Notes under the pieces: generated by a model
The model's database searches: none
What the model was told of the DNA's origin: nothing
The model's input: only the letters and a program-made list of their open reading frames with translations
DNA from: JAICSD01 sp963836665
GTDB lineage: Bacteria > Acidobacteriota > Vicinamibacteria > Vicinamibacterales > 2-12-FULL-66-21
NCBI GenBank assembly: GCA_963836665.1
Contig: CAWIKL010000001.1
Span: 2,294,001 to 2,358,000, forward strand
Direction: 5' to 3'
Length of the DNA: 64,000 bases
In this document: positions 8,188 to 16,898 of the stretch, one piece after another
Numbering within the stretch: the stretch's first letter is position 1
Layout: each line of letters opens with the position of its first letter
Translations under genes and position numbers: made by a program

Positions 8188-9987
8188 CTAGAAGCCGGAC
8201 GGCCTCTCCGCGGCCACGCCAAAGGCGCGCTCGAGCGCCATGCCGACGCGGGCCGGCAGTCCGTCGTCGAATGGGCGTCCGACCAGGGTGATACCGTGCG
8301 GGACCCGCCGCGGCGGAGAGAACTTCGGCAGCGGGTTTGCCGGATCGGGCGCCCAGTCGCTTCGCGCTTCCGACACCTCGACGAACCCGGCACGCAGCGT
8401 CATCGACGGGTGCCCAGTGAAATTGGTAATAGTCAGCTGCTCGTCGCGCAATGACGGTACCAGCAGGAGATCGACCCGCTGGAAGATCCGGGCCATCTCC
8501 TGCGCCACTCTCCGGCGGAACCGATCCGCCTGCACGGTATCGACGGCCGAGAGGAAGCGCGCCTGTCGAAACAGGTTGGGCCACGCATCCTTTACCTGCA
8601 CCTTGAGCGGCCCGAGCTGGTCGTTCAGCGCCAGGTCCTCGAACGACGCGGCCCCTTCGGCAAACAGAATCGGATTCAGCGAGCTGTACGGCCAGTCCGG
8701 CAGCGTGACTTCCTCGACGTGGAGGCCGAGGTGTTTCAGACGCTCCATCGCGGCGCGATCGACGTCCGTCGAGGGCGGTTCCTGCATCCACTTCGCGATA
8801 TAGCCGACGGTGAGGCCGGACACCGGCGCCGTCGCGTCGAAATCGAGCGGGCTCGGCACGCTCGAGTGATCTCCGGCATCGGCGCCAGCGATCGCCTGCA
8901 GCACGAGCATCGTGTCTTCGACGCCGCGCGCCATCGGACCGAGCTTGTCGAGCGACCAGCATAGCGTCATCGCCCCCGTGCGCGCGACGCGGCCGAACGT
9001 CGGGCGGAACCCCGTCACGCCGCAGCGCATCGACGGCGCGACGATGCTGCCCTCGGTTTCACTGCCGATGGCAAACCCGACGAGCGCGGCCGCCACTGCC
9101 GCGCCAGGCCCGGCGCTGGATCCGGATGCGCCTTCCTCGAGCAGCCACGGGTTCATCGTCTGCCCGCCGAACCAGATGTCGTTCAGCGCCAGCGCCCCGA
9201 GCGAGAGCTTCGCGACGAGCACGGCGCCGGCGTCGTTCAGACGGCGAACGACCGCCGAGTCCTCGGCAGGGACGCGATTGCGAAACGGCTCGGCGCCGTA
9301 GGTCGTCGGGATGCCTTTCGTGTCGAGCAGGTCTTTCACGCCGTAAGGAATGCCGTGCAGCGGCCCGCGATACTGCCCCGCCGCGATCTCGGCGTCGGCC
9401 TGCCTGGCGCGCACGAGCGCATGATCCTTCGTCAGCGTGATCACCGCGCGCAGCTTCGGATCGAAGCGGGCGATGCGATCGAGATAGATGCGGGTCAGCC
9501 GCGCCGACGAGAGCTGACGCGATTCGATCCATCTCGACAGCTGCGCCACTGACGAGTAGGCGATCGCGTCGTCGGCCGCCGGCAATGGAGCTGGCGCCTC
9601 GGACGATCGGACGAAGCGATCGCGCGCGGCCGGCTGGACCACCCCTGGCAGCATTGGGTTCCACAGTGAGGCCGGCGCGTCACCCTGCGTCAACGCGATC
9701 TTTCGCGGACCCGTGCGGCGCTCGAGATACGGCGCCATCGAGCTCCGCCAGGTGTCGGCGGCCTGCTGACGCTCGGCCGACGTCAGCGTGACCTGCATCA
9801 GCTTTTCCGCCTCCGCGAAGGTCGTCGTCGTGACCTCGGGCCCGGAGCCGGCCCCGGTGCCGAACGTCGGCGGCGCGCCCGGCGTTGCGGCGGGGGTCTG
9901 CGGCGCGGGCGCGCTGCCCTTGCAGGCTTCGGCAGCGATGAGGAAGCCGAGCGGCGCGCGAATCAGGAATTGTCTGCGAGTGTTCAT
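8188..9987 (-). CDS. Amidase-signature hydrolase, Tat/lipoprotein-like export signal
   Basis: A 599-residue protein with N-terminus MNTRRQFLIRAPLGFLIAAEAC, which has twin arginines and a possible weak lipobox ending at Cys22. The amidase-signature catalytic set is present: Lys218 in YGVKDLLDTKG, the cis-serine in GASGSSAG (290/291) and the nucleophile Ser314 in GSETEGSI. Such enzymes hydrolyse amides (C-N bonds of carboxamides). The first 130 residues are an extra linker/helical region typical of long secreted versions rather than GatA. Export plus the absence of gatB/gatC neighbours argues against a role in tRNA amidation. Confidence 0.88.
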   Translation of the reverse strand: MNTRRQFLIRAPLGFLIAAEACKGSAPAPQTPAATPGAPPTFGTGAGSGPEVTTTTFAEAEKLMQVTLTSAERQQAADTWRSSMAPYLERRTGPRKIALTQGDAPASLWNPMLPGVVQPAARDRFVRSSEAPAPLPAADDAIAYSSVAQLSRWIESRQLSSARLTRIYLDRIARFDPKLRAVITLTKDHALVRARQADAEIAAGQYRGPLHGIPYGVKDLLDTKGIPTTYGAEPFRNRVPAEDSAVVRRLNDAGAVLVAKLSLGALALNDIWFGGQTMNPWLLEEGASGSSAGPGAAVAAALVGFAIGSETEGSIVAPSMRCGVTGFRPTFGRVARTGAMTLCWSLDKLGPMARGVEDTMLVLQAIAGADAGDHSSVPSPLDFDATAPVSGLTVGYIAKWMQEPPSTDVDRAAMERLKHLGLHVEEVTLPDWPYSSLNPILFAEGAASFEDLALNDQLGPLKVQVKDAWPNLFRQARFLSAVDTVQADRFRRRVAQEMARIFQRVDLLLVPSLRDEQLTITNFTGHPSMTLRAGFVEVSEARSDWAPDPANPLPKFSPPRRVPHGITLVGRPFDDGLPARVGMALERAFGVAAERPSGF

Positions 9988-10115
9988 GTGGGCGTACTAC
10001 CAGGCGGGGGCGCTGTCGACGGGGACGCCGCCGAAGCCGCCCACCAACCTGCGCATCATTCGCTAAGCGGCGCTGCCGTGCCTGCCGCTAAGCAGCGCTG
10101 CCGCGACGGCAGCAA

Positions 10116-10874
10116 TCACTCGATCGCGCCGCCCGGCTTGCTGAACAGCGTCGGGTCGATCTTCACGTTGTGCTCGACCTTCTCCACGGCGATGTCGACG
10201 GTCTGGACGGCGGACGCGTTGTGGATAGCGAAAGCGACCTTCACCCCATCGACGTCGCGGTAATCCGAGAGCTCGGCCGTCTGCTCGATGCGGCCGACCT
10301 CGGGAAGTTCGAGTGTCTGCACGAGGCGCGCCGGCAGCCAGGTCTGCGTGTCCACGTACATCTTCGATGGCGGTCCTGCCTGGGGCGTGATGAGGAGGAC
10401 CTGGGCGTCGCGATCGCCGACCTTCTCTTTGGGCCCGAGCTCGATCTTCGTGCCGCGCTCCTTGTAGCGCAAGAGCGGCGTCGGGAAGTCGGCGTTCTTC
10501 ATGTTGGCCAACTGGTCGCCGGTGATGTCGCGGCTGCCCTGCATGCTGTCCATGGCATAGCCGGCCGAACCATCGAACCGCTGATCGAGGCTCATGGTGC
10601 CGGCGCCGAGCGACGACAGGTCCAGCGAGAGGAGGGTGCGGACCTTGTTGGGTGCCTGGTTGGAGACCACGACCGTTCCGGGGACGTTGCCGCCCGGGGT
10701 CGAGACGCTGATCTTGCCGGTCGTCGATCGCGACGTGATCTTGCTGAGCGCCTCGCGGCCGCCGAGGGCAGCGATCGTCTTGTCAATGACCTCATCCGCG
10801 CTCTGCGCACGCGCCATAGCGGCGCTTCCGAACACCAACGCCGCCAGCGCCAAACCGTTTACCATTCCGCGCAT
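10116..10874 (-). CDS. Periplasmic LolA-like outer-membrane lipoprotein-sorting fold protein
   Basis: Start chosen at ATG 10874 because GGGAGG stands five bases upstream; an upstream in-frame codon at 10931 lacks this. The signal peptide (GLALAALVFGSAAMARAQ) is followed by SADEVIDKTIAALGGREAL, the usual opening of DUF-type LolA-like proteins in Acidobacteria. The remainder is beta-rich, with the segment KMYVDTQTWLPARLVQT and DYRDVDGVKVAFAIH typical of the half-barrel lipid-binding fold. It probably binds a lipid or hydrophobic ligand in the periplasm. No partner LolB/LolCDE gene is nearby. Confidence 0.7.
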   Translation of the reverse strand: MRGMVNGLALAALVFGSAAMARAQSADEVIDKTIAALGGREALSKITSRSTTGKISVSTPGGNVPGTVVVSNQAPNKVRTLLSLDLSSLGAGTMSLDQRFDGSAGYAMDSMQGSRDITGDQLANMKNADFPTPLLRYKERGTKIELGPKEKVGDRDAQVLLITPQAGPPSKMYVDTQTWLPARLVQTLELPEVGRIEQTAELSDYRDVDGVKVAFAIHNASAVQTVDIAVEKVEHNVKIDPTLFSKPGGAIE

Positions 10875-10970
10875 CTGCGCCTCCCTTTCGTCAGGACAGT
10901 GTACGCCCAACTGAAGACAAGACGTTGCCAAACCGCGGCCGGTTCATTTCGCGCTGGATGGCGGGGAGTA

Positions 10971-11396
10971 TCAGATGATCCGACGGCATCCGGCCCGGCA
11001 GCGGCACGGGATACCGGCGACGCCATCGGTGTTGTAGTCGTAGGTCAGCTCCTCGCCCGTGCGGATCCGTCGCGACGCCTTGATCCAGATGTGCCGACCC
11101 TCGATGTCGACGTAGCAATTCGGTCGGCACGAATGATTGACGTAGCGCGCGACGTTGCCACCGAACGCGGCGTCGCGCGCGCAGCGATCGTCGATCGTGA
11201 AAATCCAGATTCGCTGGCGCGGCAGGTAGCGCTGCTCGCGGCGCCACGCTTCCGGTTGCGAGATGAGCTGGCCCTTGTATTCGACGATGTAGTCGTCCTC
11301 CGCGATCGGTTGGGCAGCATAGACGCCCCATCCAGAGATGGGTGAGCGCCGGCGGACGATGTGCGGCAGCAAATGCTTCAACGAACGTGGTGCCAC
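10971..11396 (-). CDS. Bacterial SET-domain protein lysine methyltransferase
   Basis: A 141-residue stand-alone SET domain. Visible motifs are GWGVYA (22-27), RYVNHSCRPNC (84-94, the SAM/pseudoknot motif), EELTYDYN (115-122, with the catalytic Tyr) and a post-SET-like zinc site CRCRAGC (131-137) that would pair with Cys90. The set is complete, so an active SAM-dependent protein lysine methyltransferase is likely; the target is unknown. The ATG lies 19 bp inside the 3' end of the WG-repeat gene, so the two are probably cotranscribed. A later TTG start is possible. Confidence 0.85.
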   Translation of the reverse strand: MAPRSLKHLLPHIVRRRSPISGWGVYAAQPIAEDDYIVEYKGQLISQPEAWRREQRYLPRQRIWIFTIDDRCARDAAFGGNVARYVNHSCRPNCYVDIEGRHIWIKASRRIRTGEELTYDYNTDGVAGIPCRCRAGCRRII

Positions 11397-12550
11397 ACGA
11401 CCCGCCCGGCAGTGTCGACGTAGGCGAACTCCGGCTTGCGCATCGCGGTAGCGGGATGGATGTTCGCCTTGGCCTGCGCCTTAATCGATGCGTTGGCCGC
11501 GTCGTCTTCGAGCCCGCGCAGGAGTGCACGTGCCATCAGCTCCTCGTCGGACCCGCCCATCTGGACTAGGGCCAGCGCGCCCGCAAACGGCGCGGCCGTT
11601 GAGAACTGCGCAGCGATCCTGGTCTGGCCCTGGCGATCGATGTATCCCCATTTTGCCAGGTTGGCGTCGCCGGTATTGACGGGCGCGACGCCGCCGCTGA
11701 ACCGGCCGACGTTGAAATAGGCTGGCGGAATCACCGTCGCACCGGTCCGCTCGATGAAGCCCCACTGGCAACCGACCCGCACCGCCGCGAGCCCCTCGGA
11801 AAAGCTTCCCGGCATGCCGTCGTCGTTGCCGGCACACGGCGAAAGATCCTGCGCCTCCAACGTGATGGCGATGCGGCCGCCGGTGTCGACGAACGCCGCG
11901 TGCGAGCCGTCGATCACGGCGGCGAGCCCTTCGGCGAAGTCGCGCGCCGCCGAGAACCGTGCCGCTACGACCCACGCGCCGGCGCGATCGATGTAGCCGA
12001 AGGACGGCGCGCCGCCGGAGCCAGGGACGGCAACCCGCGCCCGATCGCCGGCAAAGGGCGCGGCGAAGGCGTAGCGGAAAGGAATGACCAGCCGGCCGTG
12101 CCGATCGATATATCCGCGCAGTGAGTGGACATTCATCACTGCCGCAAGGCCGTTCGAGAACGCCGCATTCGAGAGTCGATCGACGACGAACTGCGGTTGA
12201 ATGACGAGCGCGCCCGTCGTGTCGATATAGCCGAGCCGGCCGCCGAGTACGACCGCGGCCAGCCCTTCGGAGAAGTCACCAACGCCGTCGAAGCGCGGCG
12301 CGATCACTGTCACGCCGCGCTCGTTGACGAACCCCCACCGTTCGACGGCAGGACCACGTCGCGCAATCGCCGCCAGCCCTTCCGAGAACGGCCGCGCCTG
12401 GGTGATGGCGGCAGGCAGCGTGACGGCGCGCGTGCCGGCGGCGTCAATGAACGCGTAGACCCCGGCCTCATTGATCAGATACAGCGAGGGATCCGCCGGC
12501 GAGGCGGCGAGCACGACGGCGGCCGAACCAGCGAGCATTGCGCGCATCAT
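11378..12550 (-). CDS. Exported WG-repeat protein
   Basis: From ATG 12550 the protein is 390 residues long, with a signal peptide (MMRAMLAGSAAVVLAASPA). It has about eight WG-type repeats of the form F(S/A)EGLAAV.....(W)GYID..G..VI.P.F, for example SFSEGLAAVRVGCQWGFIE. WG repeats form extended beta structures on secreted or surface proteins; the role is usually unknown. A start at 12598 is also open but would run under the divergent neighbour's start codon. Its 3' end overlaps the SET-domain gene. Confidence 0.8.
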   Translation of the reverse strand: MMRAMLAGSAAVVLAASPADPSLYLINEAGVYAFIDAAGTRAVTLPAAITQARPFSEGLAAIARRGPAVERWGFVNERGVTVIAPRFDGVGDFSEGLAAVVLGGRLGYIDTTGALVIQPQFVVDRLSNAAFSNGLAAVMNVHSLRGYIDRHGRLVIPFRYAFAAPFAGDRARVAVPGSGGAPSFGYIDRAGAWVVAARFSAARDFAEGLAAVIDGSHAAFVDTGGRIAITLEAQDLSPCAGNDDGMPGSFSEGLAAVRVGCQWGFIERTGATVIPPAYFNVGRFSGGVAPVNTGDANLAKWGYIDRQGQTRIAAQFSTAAPFAGALALVQMGGSDEELMARALLRGLEDDAANASIKAQAKANIHPATAMRKPEFAYVDTAGRVVWHHVR

Positions 12551-12576
12551 CCAAGACAACCTAGCATGGACAGCCA

Positions 12577-13443
12577 GTGCCGCGAATCGACGTTTCATCC
12601 GAGTTCGAAGATTACCGCGACGAGCGCTGGCAGCGCGAGGGCTCGCGCCAGGTCGAATCCGCCCATGACGCCGAGCGCTTCATCGAGCGGGTCGGTTTCG
12701 CCTACTGCCTCACGGATGCGCGGCGTCCTGGGCCATCGCTCTACGTGGCCGTGTGCGGCCGGCGCGACGCGATCATGCCGCGCCACGTCCAGAAAGATCC
12801 CGAAGCATCGCACACCTGGCTGTTGAAAGACGACGTGGTCCGCCGCGGCAAGGTGTACTACGGCAAACTCGCCGGCGCGCGGACACTGTTCATTGCTCCG
12901 CGCATGGTGCGCTACTTCCACGCCCTGTGGGGGCTGCGCCGCGCCGAAGAGCCGCGCCGGTTGAGCCGCAACGCGCTGCGGATCCTGCGTGTGCTGCGGC
13001 GCGAGTGGGAAATGGCGACGTCCGATCTGCGCAAGGACGCCGGTATCCCCGACCGGGTCAAATTCACGCGCGCGCTCGACGAGTTGCAGGCGGCGATGCT
13101 GGTCGTCCCCAGCGAGGTCTACTACCAGCCGAAGTTCACCTATGTCTGGACGCTCGCGGTGGGCCGCTTCCCCGAGGAGCTTCGCCGACGCGTGTCGCGC
13201 CAGACCGGCGTGCGCGAGATCGCGCGCTGCTTCCTCGCCAACGCCGGCATGACCGTAGCGGGCGAGCTGGCCCGCGTCGTCGGACTGCCGCGCTGGGAAG
13301 CGGGCCTGGGCAACCGTGCGCTCGTCGCGGAAGGGTTTGCGACGATGCCGTCGCGGGGCGTCTACGTGCTACGACGCGGCGGAGCCGACGACGAGCGGGC
13401 CGATGAAGGGGGGAGCCTTGGGGAAGGCATCCCGCCGGAGTGA
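12577..13443 (+). CDS. AlkZ/YcaQ-related winged-helix protein
   Basis: A 288-residue GTG-started cytosolic protein. The middle reads HTWLLKDDVVRRGKVYYGKL and ARTLFIAPRMVRYFHALWG, followed by two winged-helix-like segments (SRNALRILRVLRREWEMATSDLRKDAG and AGELARVVGLP). I recall this arrangement in proteins labelled AlkZ-related, distant relatives of the DNA glycosylase AlkZ. No catalytic motif can be assigned with certainty. It diverges from the WG-repeat gene across about 26 bp. A nearby true YcaQ-like gene (20027-21266) and mutM (15341-16153) make a loose base-repair neighbourhood. Confidence 0.55.
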   Translation: MPRIDVSSEFEDYRDERWQREGSRQVESAHDAERFIERVGFAYCLTDARRPGPSLYVAVCGRRDAIMPRHVQKDPEASHTWLLKDDVVRRGKVYYGKLAGARTLFIAPRMVRYFHALWGLRRAEEPRRLSRNALRILRVLRREWEMATSDLRKDAGIPDRVKFTRALDELQAAMLVVPSEVYYQPKFTYVWTLAVGRFPEELRRRVSRQTGVREIARCFLANAGMTVAGELARVVGLPRWEAGLGNRALVAEGFATMPSRGVYVLRRGGADDERADEGGSLGEGIPPE

Positions 13444-13481
13444 GGTCATGCTGACGCCGGCCGGGCTGGGGCGGATGCAAG

Positions 13482-14057
13482 TCAGTGGATTCTGACGACA
13501 AGGCCGGCGGTGAACTCCCCTTGCCAGGCGGCGTTCAGGCGCAGCCTGATGAAGCAGGGGCCGCTGCCACAGACGACCGTGGTGCCGTCGGCGTCGAGCA
13601 GCGTCATCAGCAGCCGCCCGTCGAGGCGCAGGCCGACGCGCGACCCCGGGAAGAACTTGACGCCGCCGCCGGCGCCCACCAGGAAGCGCACTTCATTGCT
13701 ACCGCCCACCCCGTAACGGGTGAACCCGAGAATGCCGGTCAGAAACGGGCGCACGCTTCCGGGCAGGAACTCCTGCAGGCCACCCGCCTGCCAATGGTCC
13801 GTCGTCAGATCGGCGGAATGCTGATGGCTGAACGCCGCTTCGAACTGCAGGCCGCCGCCAAGCGGCAGATCGACAATGGCGCCGAGGGCAGGCGTGTCGT
13901 GTTCGAGACGATCGCCGGTGATCGTCGTGAACAGCGCCCCGCCGGCGCGAACGCCGGCGATCGCCGCGATCTCGACGCCTTGGGCGCGAAGCGATGATGC
14001 GCTGGCCAGGATGAGAGCTGACGACAGCACCGTCAGGCGGGCAAGCACTGGGTCCAT
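13482..14057 (-). CDS. Outer-membrane beta-barrel protein (about 190 aa)
   Basis: Start at ATG 14057 gives a clean signal peptide (RLTVLSSALILASASSLRAQG). The mature part has alternating strands such as GGGLQFEAAFSHQHS, RFLVGAGGGVKFF and SRVGLRLDGRLLMTLL and ends in an aromatic/hydrophobic strand AGLVVRIH, as in eight-stranded OmpA/OmpW-like barrels. It is predicted to sit in the outer membrane. A Cys pair (VVCGSGPCF) probably forms a surface-loop disulfide. Function unknown. Confidence 0.7.
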   Translation of the reverse strand: MDPVLARLTVLSSALILASASSLRAQGVEIAAIAGVRAGGALFTTITGDRLEHDTPALGAIVDLPLGGGLQFEAAFSHQHSADLTTDHWQAGGLQEFLPGSVRPFLTGILGFTRYGVGGSNEVRFLVGAGGGVKFFPGSRVGLRLDGRLLMTLLDADGTTVVCGSGPCFIRLRLNAAWQGEFTAGLVVRIH

Positions 14058-14083
14058 GATAGGCCTCGCCGGGAGGCGATCCT

Positions 14084-14743
14084 TCAACCGCTGATGAGAT
14101 GCGTATTGTAGCCAGCGGCGACGAGAGACTCGAACGCGGCCCATACGTCTTCTGGAATTTCCTGTTCGATCTGAAAGCCCTTCGCCGGATACTCGCGGAT
14201 GCGCTGCAGGTCGCCGACCATGATGGCGACGACCTCGTCGGCCGAGAGCGCCTCGTTGGAATAGCGCGCGAGATACTCGTCGAAACCCACCTGTGGCGAT
14301 GTGACGATGACGTCCTTGCCGGGCCAGATCTTGTGGAACGTGGCGTAACTGCGGCGTTCCATATACGGCTTCTGCACGAGGATGAGCCGCGCGGGGTCGA
14401 GTCCCTTCCGTTCGAGCAGCTGCCGCGTAAAGCGCACGTTCTCGCCGGTATTGGTCGACTGGTTTTCGATCAGGATCTGGCCGGCCGGCACGCCCATTTC
14501 AATCGCCATGCGCGCGAAGCGATCCGCCTCGGGCTCGGTCCACAGCCGTTTGGTGATGGCGCCGAGCCCGCCCGAGAAGATGAGCAGCGGGGCCCAGCCC
14601 TCGAGCCACAACTGCGCCCCGCGCGCGGCGACCGATGTATCGTGGCTGCAGAGCACGAGAATCACGTCGGCCGCCGTCAAGCGGGCATGCATGCGGTGAT
14701 AATCCCAGATGCGCAGTGCGAGCTGCCGCGTGCGTGCGTCCAT
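14084..14743 (-). CDS. YdcF family (DUF218) protein
   Basis: A 219-residue protein with the DUF218 core: VILVLCSHD at the first strand, PLLIFSGGLG, then EADRFARMAIEMGVPAGQILIENQSTNTGENV. The run STNTGEN is the family signature around the putative ligand pocket. There is no membrane anchor, so it belongs with the soluble YdcF-like forms, which E. coli work links to S-adenosylmethionine binding; activity is not established. Short spacers on both sides join it loosely to the barrel gene downstream. Confidence 0.8.
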   Translation of the reverse strand: MDARTRQLALRIWDYHRMHARLTAADVILVLCSHDTSVAARGAQLWLEGWAPLLIFSGGLGAITKRLWTEPEADRFARMAIEMGVPAGQILIENQSTNTGENVRFTRQLLERKGLDPARLILVQKPYMERRSYATFHKIWPGKDVIVTSPQVGFDEYLARYSNEALSADEVVAIMVGDLQRIREYPAKGFQIEQEIPEDVWAAFESLVAAGYNTHLISG

Positions 14744-14801
14744 GCGGGGTGACGCCTACAATACCGCAGGGCCGCCGCCGTCCGTGCCGCGCGTTGGCGG
14801 G

Positions 14802-15296
14802 TTAGGCCAGTAGCCTGGCGGTCGACATTGCCTGCCCGACGTGTCGTTGCGTGTGCTCGGCTGCGTGGAAGAGGATGCCGATGACGGTCGACGGCAGCTT
14901 CCCTCGTCCGACCTGGCGTGGCGCGGCGAGCATGATTTCGCTGGTGGCGCGGAGCTGGTCCAGCGCGCGCTCGATCGCGGCCTCGAATGCAGCGAGCAGG
15001 TCATCCGCCGTCACCTCCGGATCGGGCTGCTCCTCCTGATGCAGCACGGCGAGCTGTGCCTCCGAGAGCATCGCGCCGCGCGCGTAGGTGAGCAGCCGGT
15101 CGAGGCTGCCGATAGCGTGCCGCACGTGATATCCGACCGTCGCGCCACCGTGTGGCGCATGCCAGAGGACAGCCGGACTCAGCACCGGAAGCAGCCGCTC
15201 GACCTCCTCACGGCTCTGCCGCAGACTGTGCGCCACCGGTTGCAGCAGCGTCGGCACGCCGTCGACGGACTCGCCGCGCAGCCAGACTTCGGTCAT
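14802..15296 (-). CDS. DinB-superfamily four-helix metal-binding protein
   Basis: A 164-residue protein with the DinB helix bundle. Candidate metal-ligand histidines are in GYHVRHAIGSLDRLL and in LFHAAEHTQRHVGQ near the C-terminus, matching the three-His pattern of the family. Such proteins are often thiol-dependent transferases or stress-related proteins, but no substrate can be inferred. Two other DinB proteins occur in this window (36405-36899 and 37333-37833). It stands alone and is divergent from mutM. Confidence 0.8.
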   Translation of the reverse strand: MTEVWLRGESVDGVPTLLQPVAHSLRQSREEVERLLPVLSPAVLWHAPHGGATVGYHVRHAIGSLDRLLTYARGAMLSEAQLAVLHQEEQPDPEVTADDLLAAFEAAIERALDQLRATSEIMLAAPRQVGRGKLPSTVIGILFHAAEHTQRHVGQAMSTARLLA

Positions 15297-15340
15297 CGAT
15301 CGAGTAGCGTATCGCGAAAGAATGTCATGCTGGTATCCGG

Positions 15341-16153
15341 ATGCCCGAACTCCCCGAAGTCGAATCGGTGCGCCGCGATCTCGAACCGGCGATGGCGCGC
15401 CAGCGTTTCATCCGCGTAACCGTTCGCCGACCCGATCTGCGCACTCCGTTTCCGCCGCGCTTCGCCGCGCGCCTGACGGGAAAGACGGCGCTGGCGATCG
15501 AACGGCGCGCCAAGTACCTCGTCATCCCGCTCTCGTCTGGCGAAACGCTGCTGATGCACCTCGGCATGTCGGGCTGGTTCGAAGTCGACGTGACACGCGA
15601 GGATCCCGAGGACGCGCGCCACGATCACGTCGTCTTTCGCATGTCATCAGGGCACGTCGTCACGTTCAACGATCCACGGCGGTTCGGCTTCATGGACCTC
15701 GTCGAGCGCGGCGCGGCCCACCCGGTTCTGAGCACACTCGGACCCGAACCGCTGTCACCGGACTTCGACGCAGCCGCGCTGGCGCTCGCGCTGCGCGGCA
15801 AGAAGACGGCGCTGAAGGTCGCGCTGCTCGACCAGCGCGTGGTCGCTGGGTTGGGCAACATCTACGCGGCGGAAGCGCTGCACGTGGCGCGGCTGTCGCC
15901 GGAACGGCGCGCGGCGACGATCGCCACGCGCTCGGGCGCCCCCACGGATGCGACGCGACGACTGGTGCGGGCGATCAAGCAGGTGCTCCGCGAAGCGATC
16001 GACCGGCAAGGGCGCGCGACGTATCGAGCGGCGCGCTTTCGCGTCTACGGCCGCGAAGGGGAGCCGTGCCGTCGCGGCGGCTGCCGCGGCACGATCGTCC
16101 GGCGAACCCAGGCCGGACGATCGACGTTCTATTGTCCCGTCTGTCAGCGCTGA
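15341..16153 (+). CDS. mutM: Formamidopyrimidine-DNA glycosylase
   Basis: A 270-residue protein starting MPELPEVE, where Pro2 is the nucleophile and Glu3 a catalytic residue. It contains the beta-hairpin lysine region ERRAKYLVI, the helix-two-turn-helix VAGLGNIYAAEAL, and a C-terminal zinc finger (PCRRGGC ... FYCPVCQR). It removes oxidised purines such as 8-oxoguanine and nicks the abasic site. Length and all motifs are normal. Its 3' end stops one base from the end of the convergent neighbour. The internal AAGTACCTC shows a GTACC site in an intact frame. Confidence 0.97.
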   Translation: MPELPEVESVRRDLEPAMARQRFIRVTVRRPDLRTPFPPRFAARLTGKTALAIERRAKYLVIPLSSGETLLMHLGMSGWFEVDVTREDPEDARHDHVVFRMSSGHVVTFNDPRRFGFMDLVERGAAHPVLSTLGPEPLSPDFDAAALALALRGKKTALKVALLDQRVVAGLGNIYAAEALHVARLSPERRAATIATRSGAPTDATRRLVRAIKQVLREAIDRQGRATYRAARFRVYGREGEPCRRGGCRGTIVRRTQAGRSTFYCPVCQR

Positions 16154-16154
16154 A

Positions 16155-16880
16155 CTACCGAGCCGGCAGGGCAAACGCGAGTACTCCGCGCTGATAGACC
16201 TCGCGTACCTCCGAGAAGGGTTTGTTGTCCTTCGTGTAGAGGACGGCACGGTGCTCGAATAGTGCTGCCGGAATCTCGAGCATGCCCCCGGTCGCCGAGT
16301 CCGCGTTGCTGACGCGCTCCCAGGCGCGCGGCAGCGGCGCCCACAGCATCGTCACCGACCACGTGCGGCGATAGGGTTCCAGCGGCGCGACGACGCGGCC
16401 AAAGGGGGCGTCGGACGTCTCGAGCGCACGATTCATGTCAGGGGTGAGCCGCGTCGGCACATACCAGTTGTCCGCTTCCGACAACACGGCCGTGGCGCAG
16501 CGCAAGCGGACGTGACGGTATTTCACGTCCGACGCCTGCCCGACGTCGAGCCGCTGCAATTGGTCCGGCGTCGGTGCCTGCCCGCTTCGCTGGCGCGCGA
16601 CGTCGGCGACGATCTGCGGATCGGCCGCCAAGTGGTGCTCGCGACACCACCCTTCCAGCGTCGCCGTCGAACTGCGGCTCGCGAGCAGGTCGGCGTTCAG
16701 CGTCTGCAGCAGCGCCAGCGCCTCTACGCGAGACGTAAACGTATCGGGCCACGCGGCGGGCGCCTGCGCGTGCGCGGCGGCCTGCGCGGCAACCGCCGTC
16801 GCGATCGCGGTCGCGCCGACGCACGTGAGGATCCCCCACGTCACGCCGGCGCGGAGACGAGCTGTGCATGGTGCGGTCAA
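16155..16880 (-). CDS. Exported protein, possibly chorismate-lyase-like fold
   Basis: A 241-residue protein with an N-terminal hydrophobic export signal (ILTCVGATAIATAVAAQAAAHAQA). The central part, CATAVLSEADNWYVPTRLTPDMN followed by PFGRVVAPL and later LEIPAALFEHRAVLYT and PFSEVREVYQ, resembles the strand order of the chorismate lyase/UbiC-like fold (a D/NWY-P-L and an R..VLY...PxSEVxE pattern). It lacks ubiquinone-pathway neighbours. The frame opens with TTG at 16880; a GTG at 16844 would give a tighter signal peptide. It follows the phosphoesterase stop (16899) by 18 bp. Confidence 0.55.
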   Translation of the reverse strand: MTAPCTARLRAGVTWGILTCVGATAIATAVAAQAAAHAQAPAAWPDTFTSRVEALALLQTLNADLLASRSSTATLEGWCREHHLAADPQIVADVARQRSGQAPTPDQLQRLDVGQASDVKYRHVRLRCATAVLSEADNWYVPTRLTPDMNRALETSDAPFGRVVAPLEPYRRTWSVTMLWAPLPRAWERVSNADSATGGMLEIPAALFEHRAVLYTKDNKPFSEVREVYQRGVLAFALPAR

Positions 16881-16898
16881 TCCGTTCCGAGCATACCC

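Noticed and set aside
8188..9987. GatA subunit of tRNA amidotransferase
   Set aside because: It has an export leader, long N-terminal extension and no gatB/gatC beside it.
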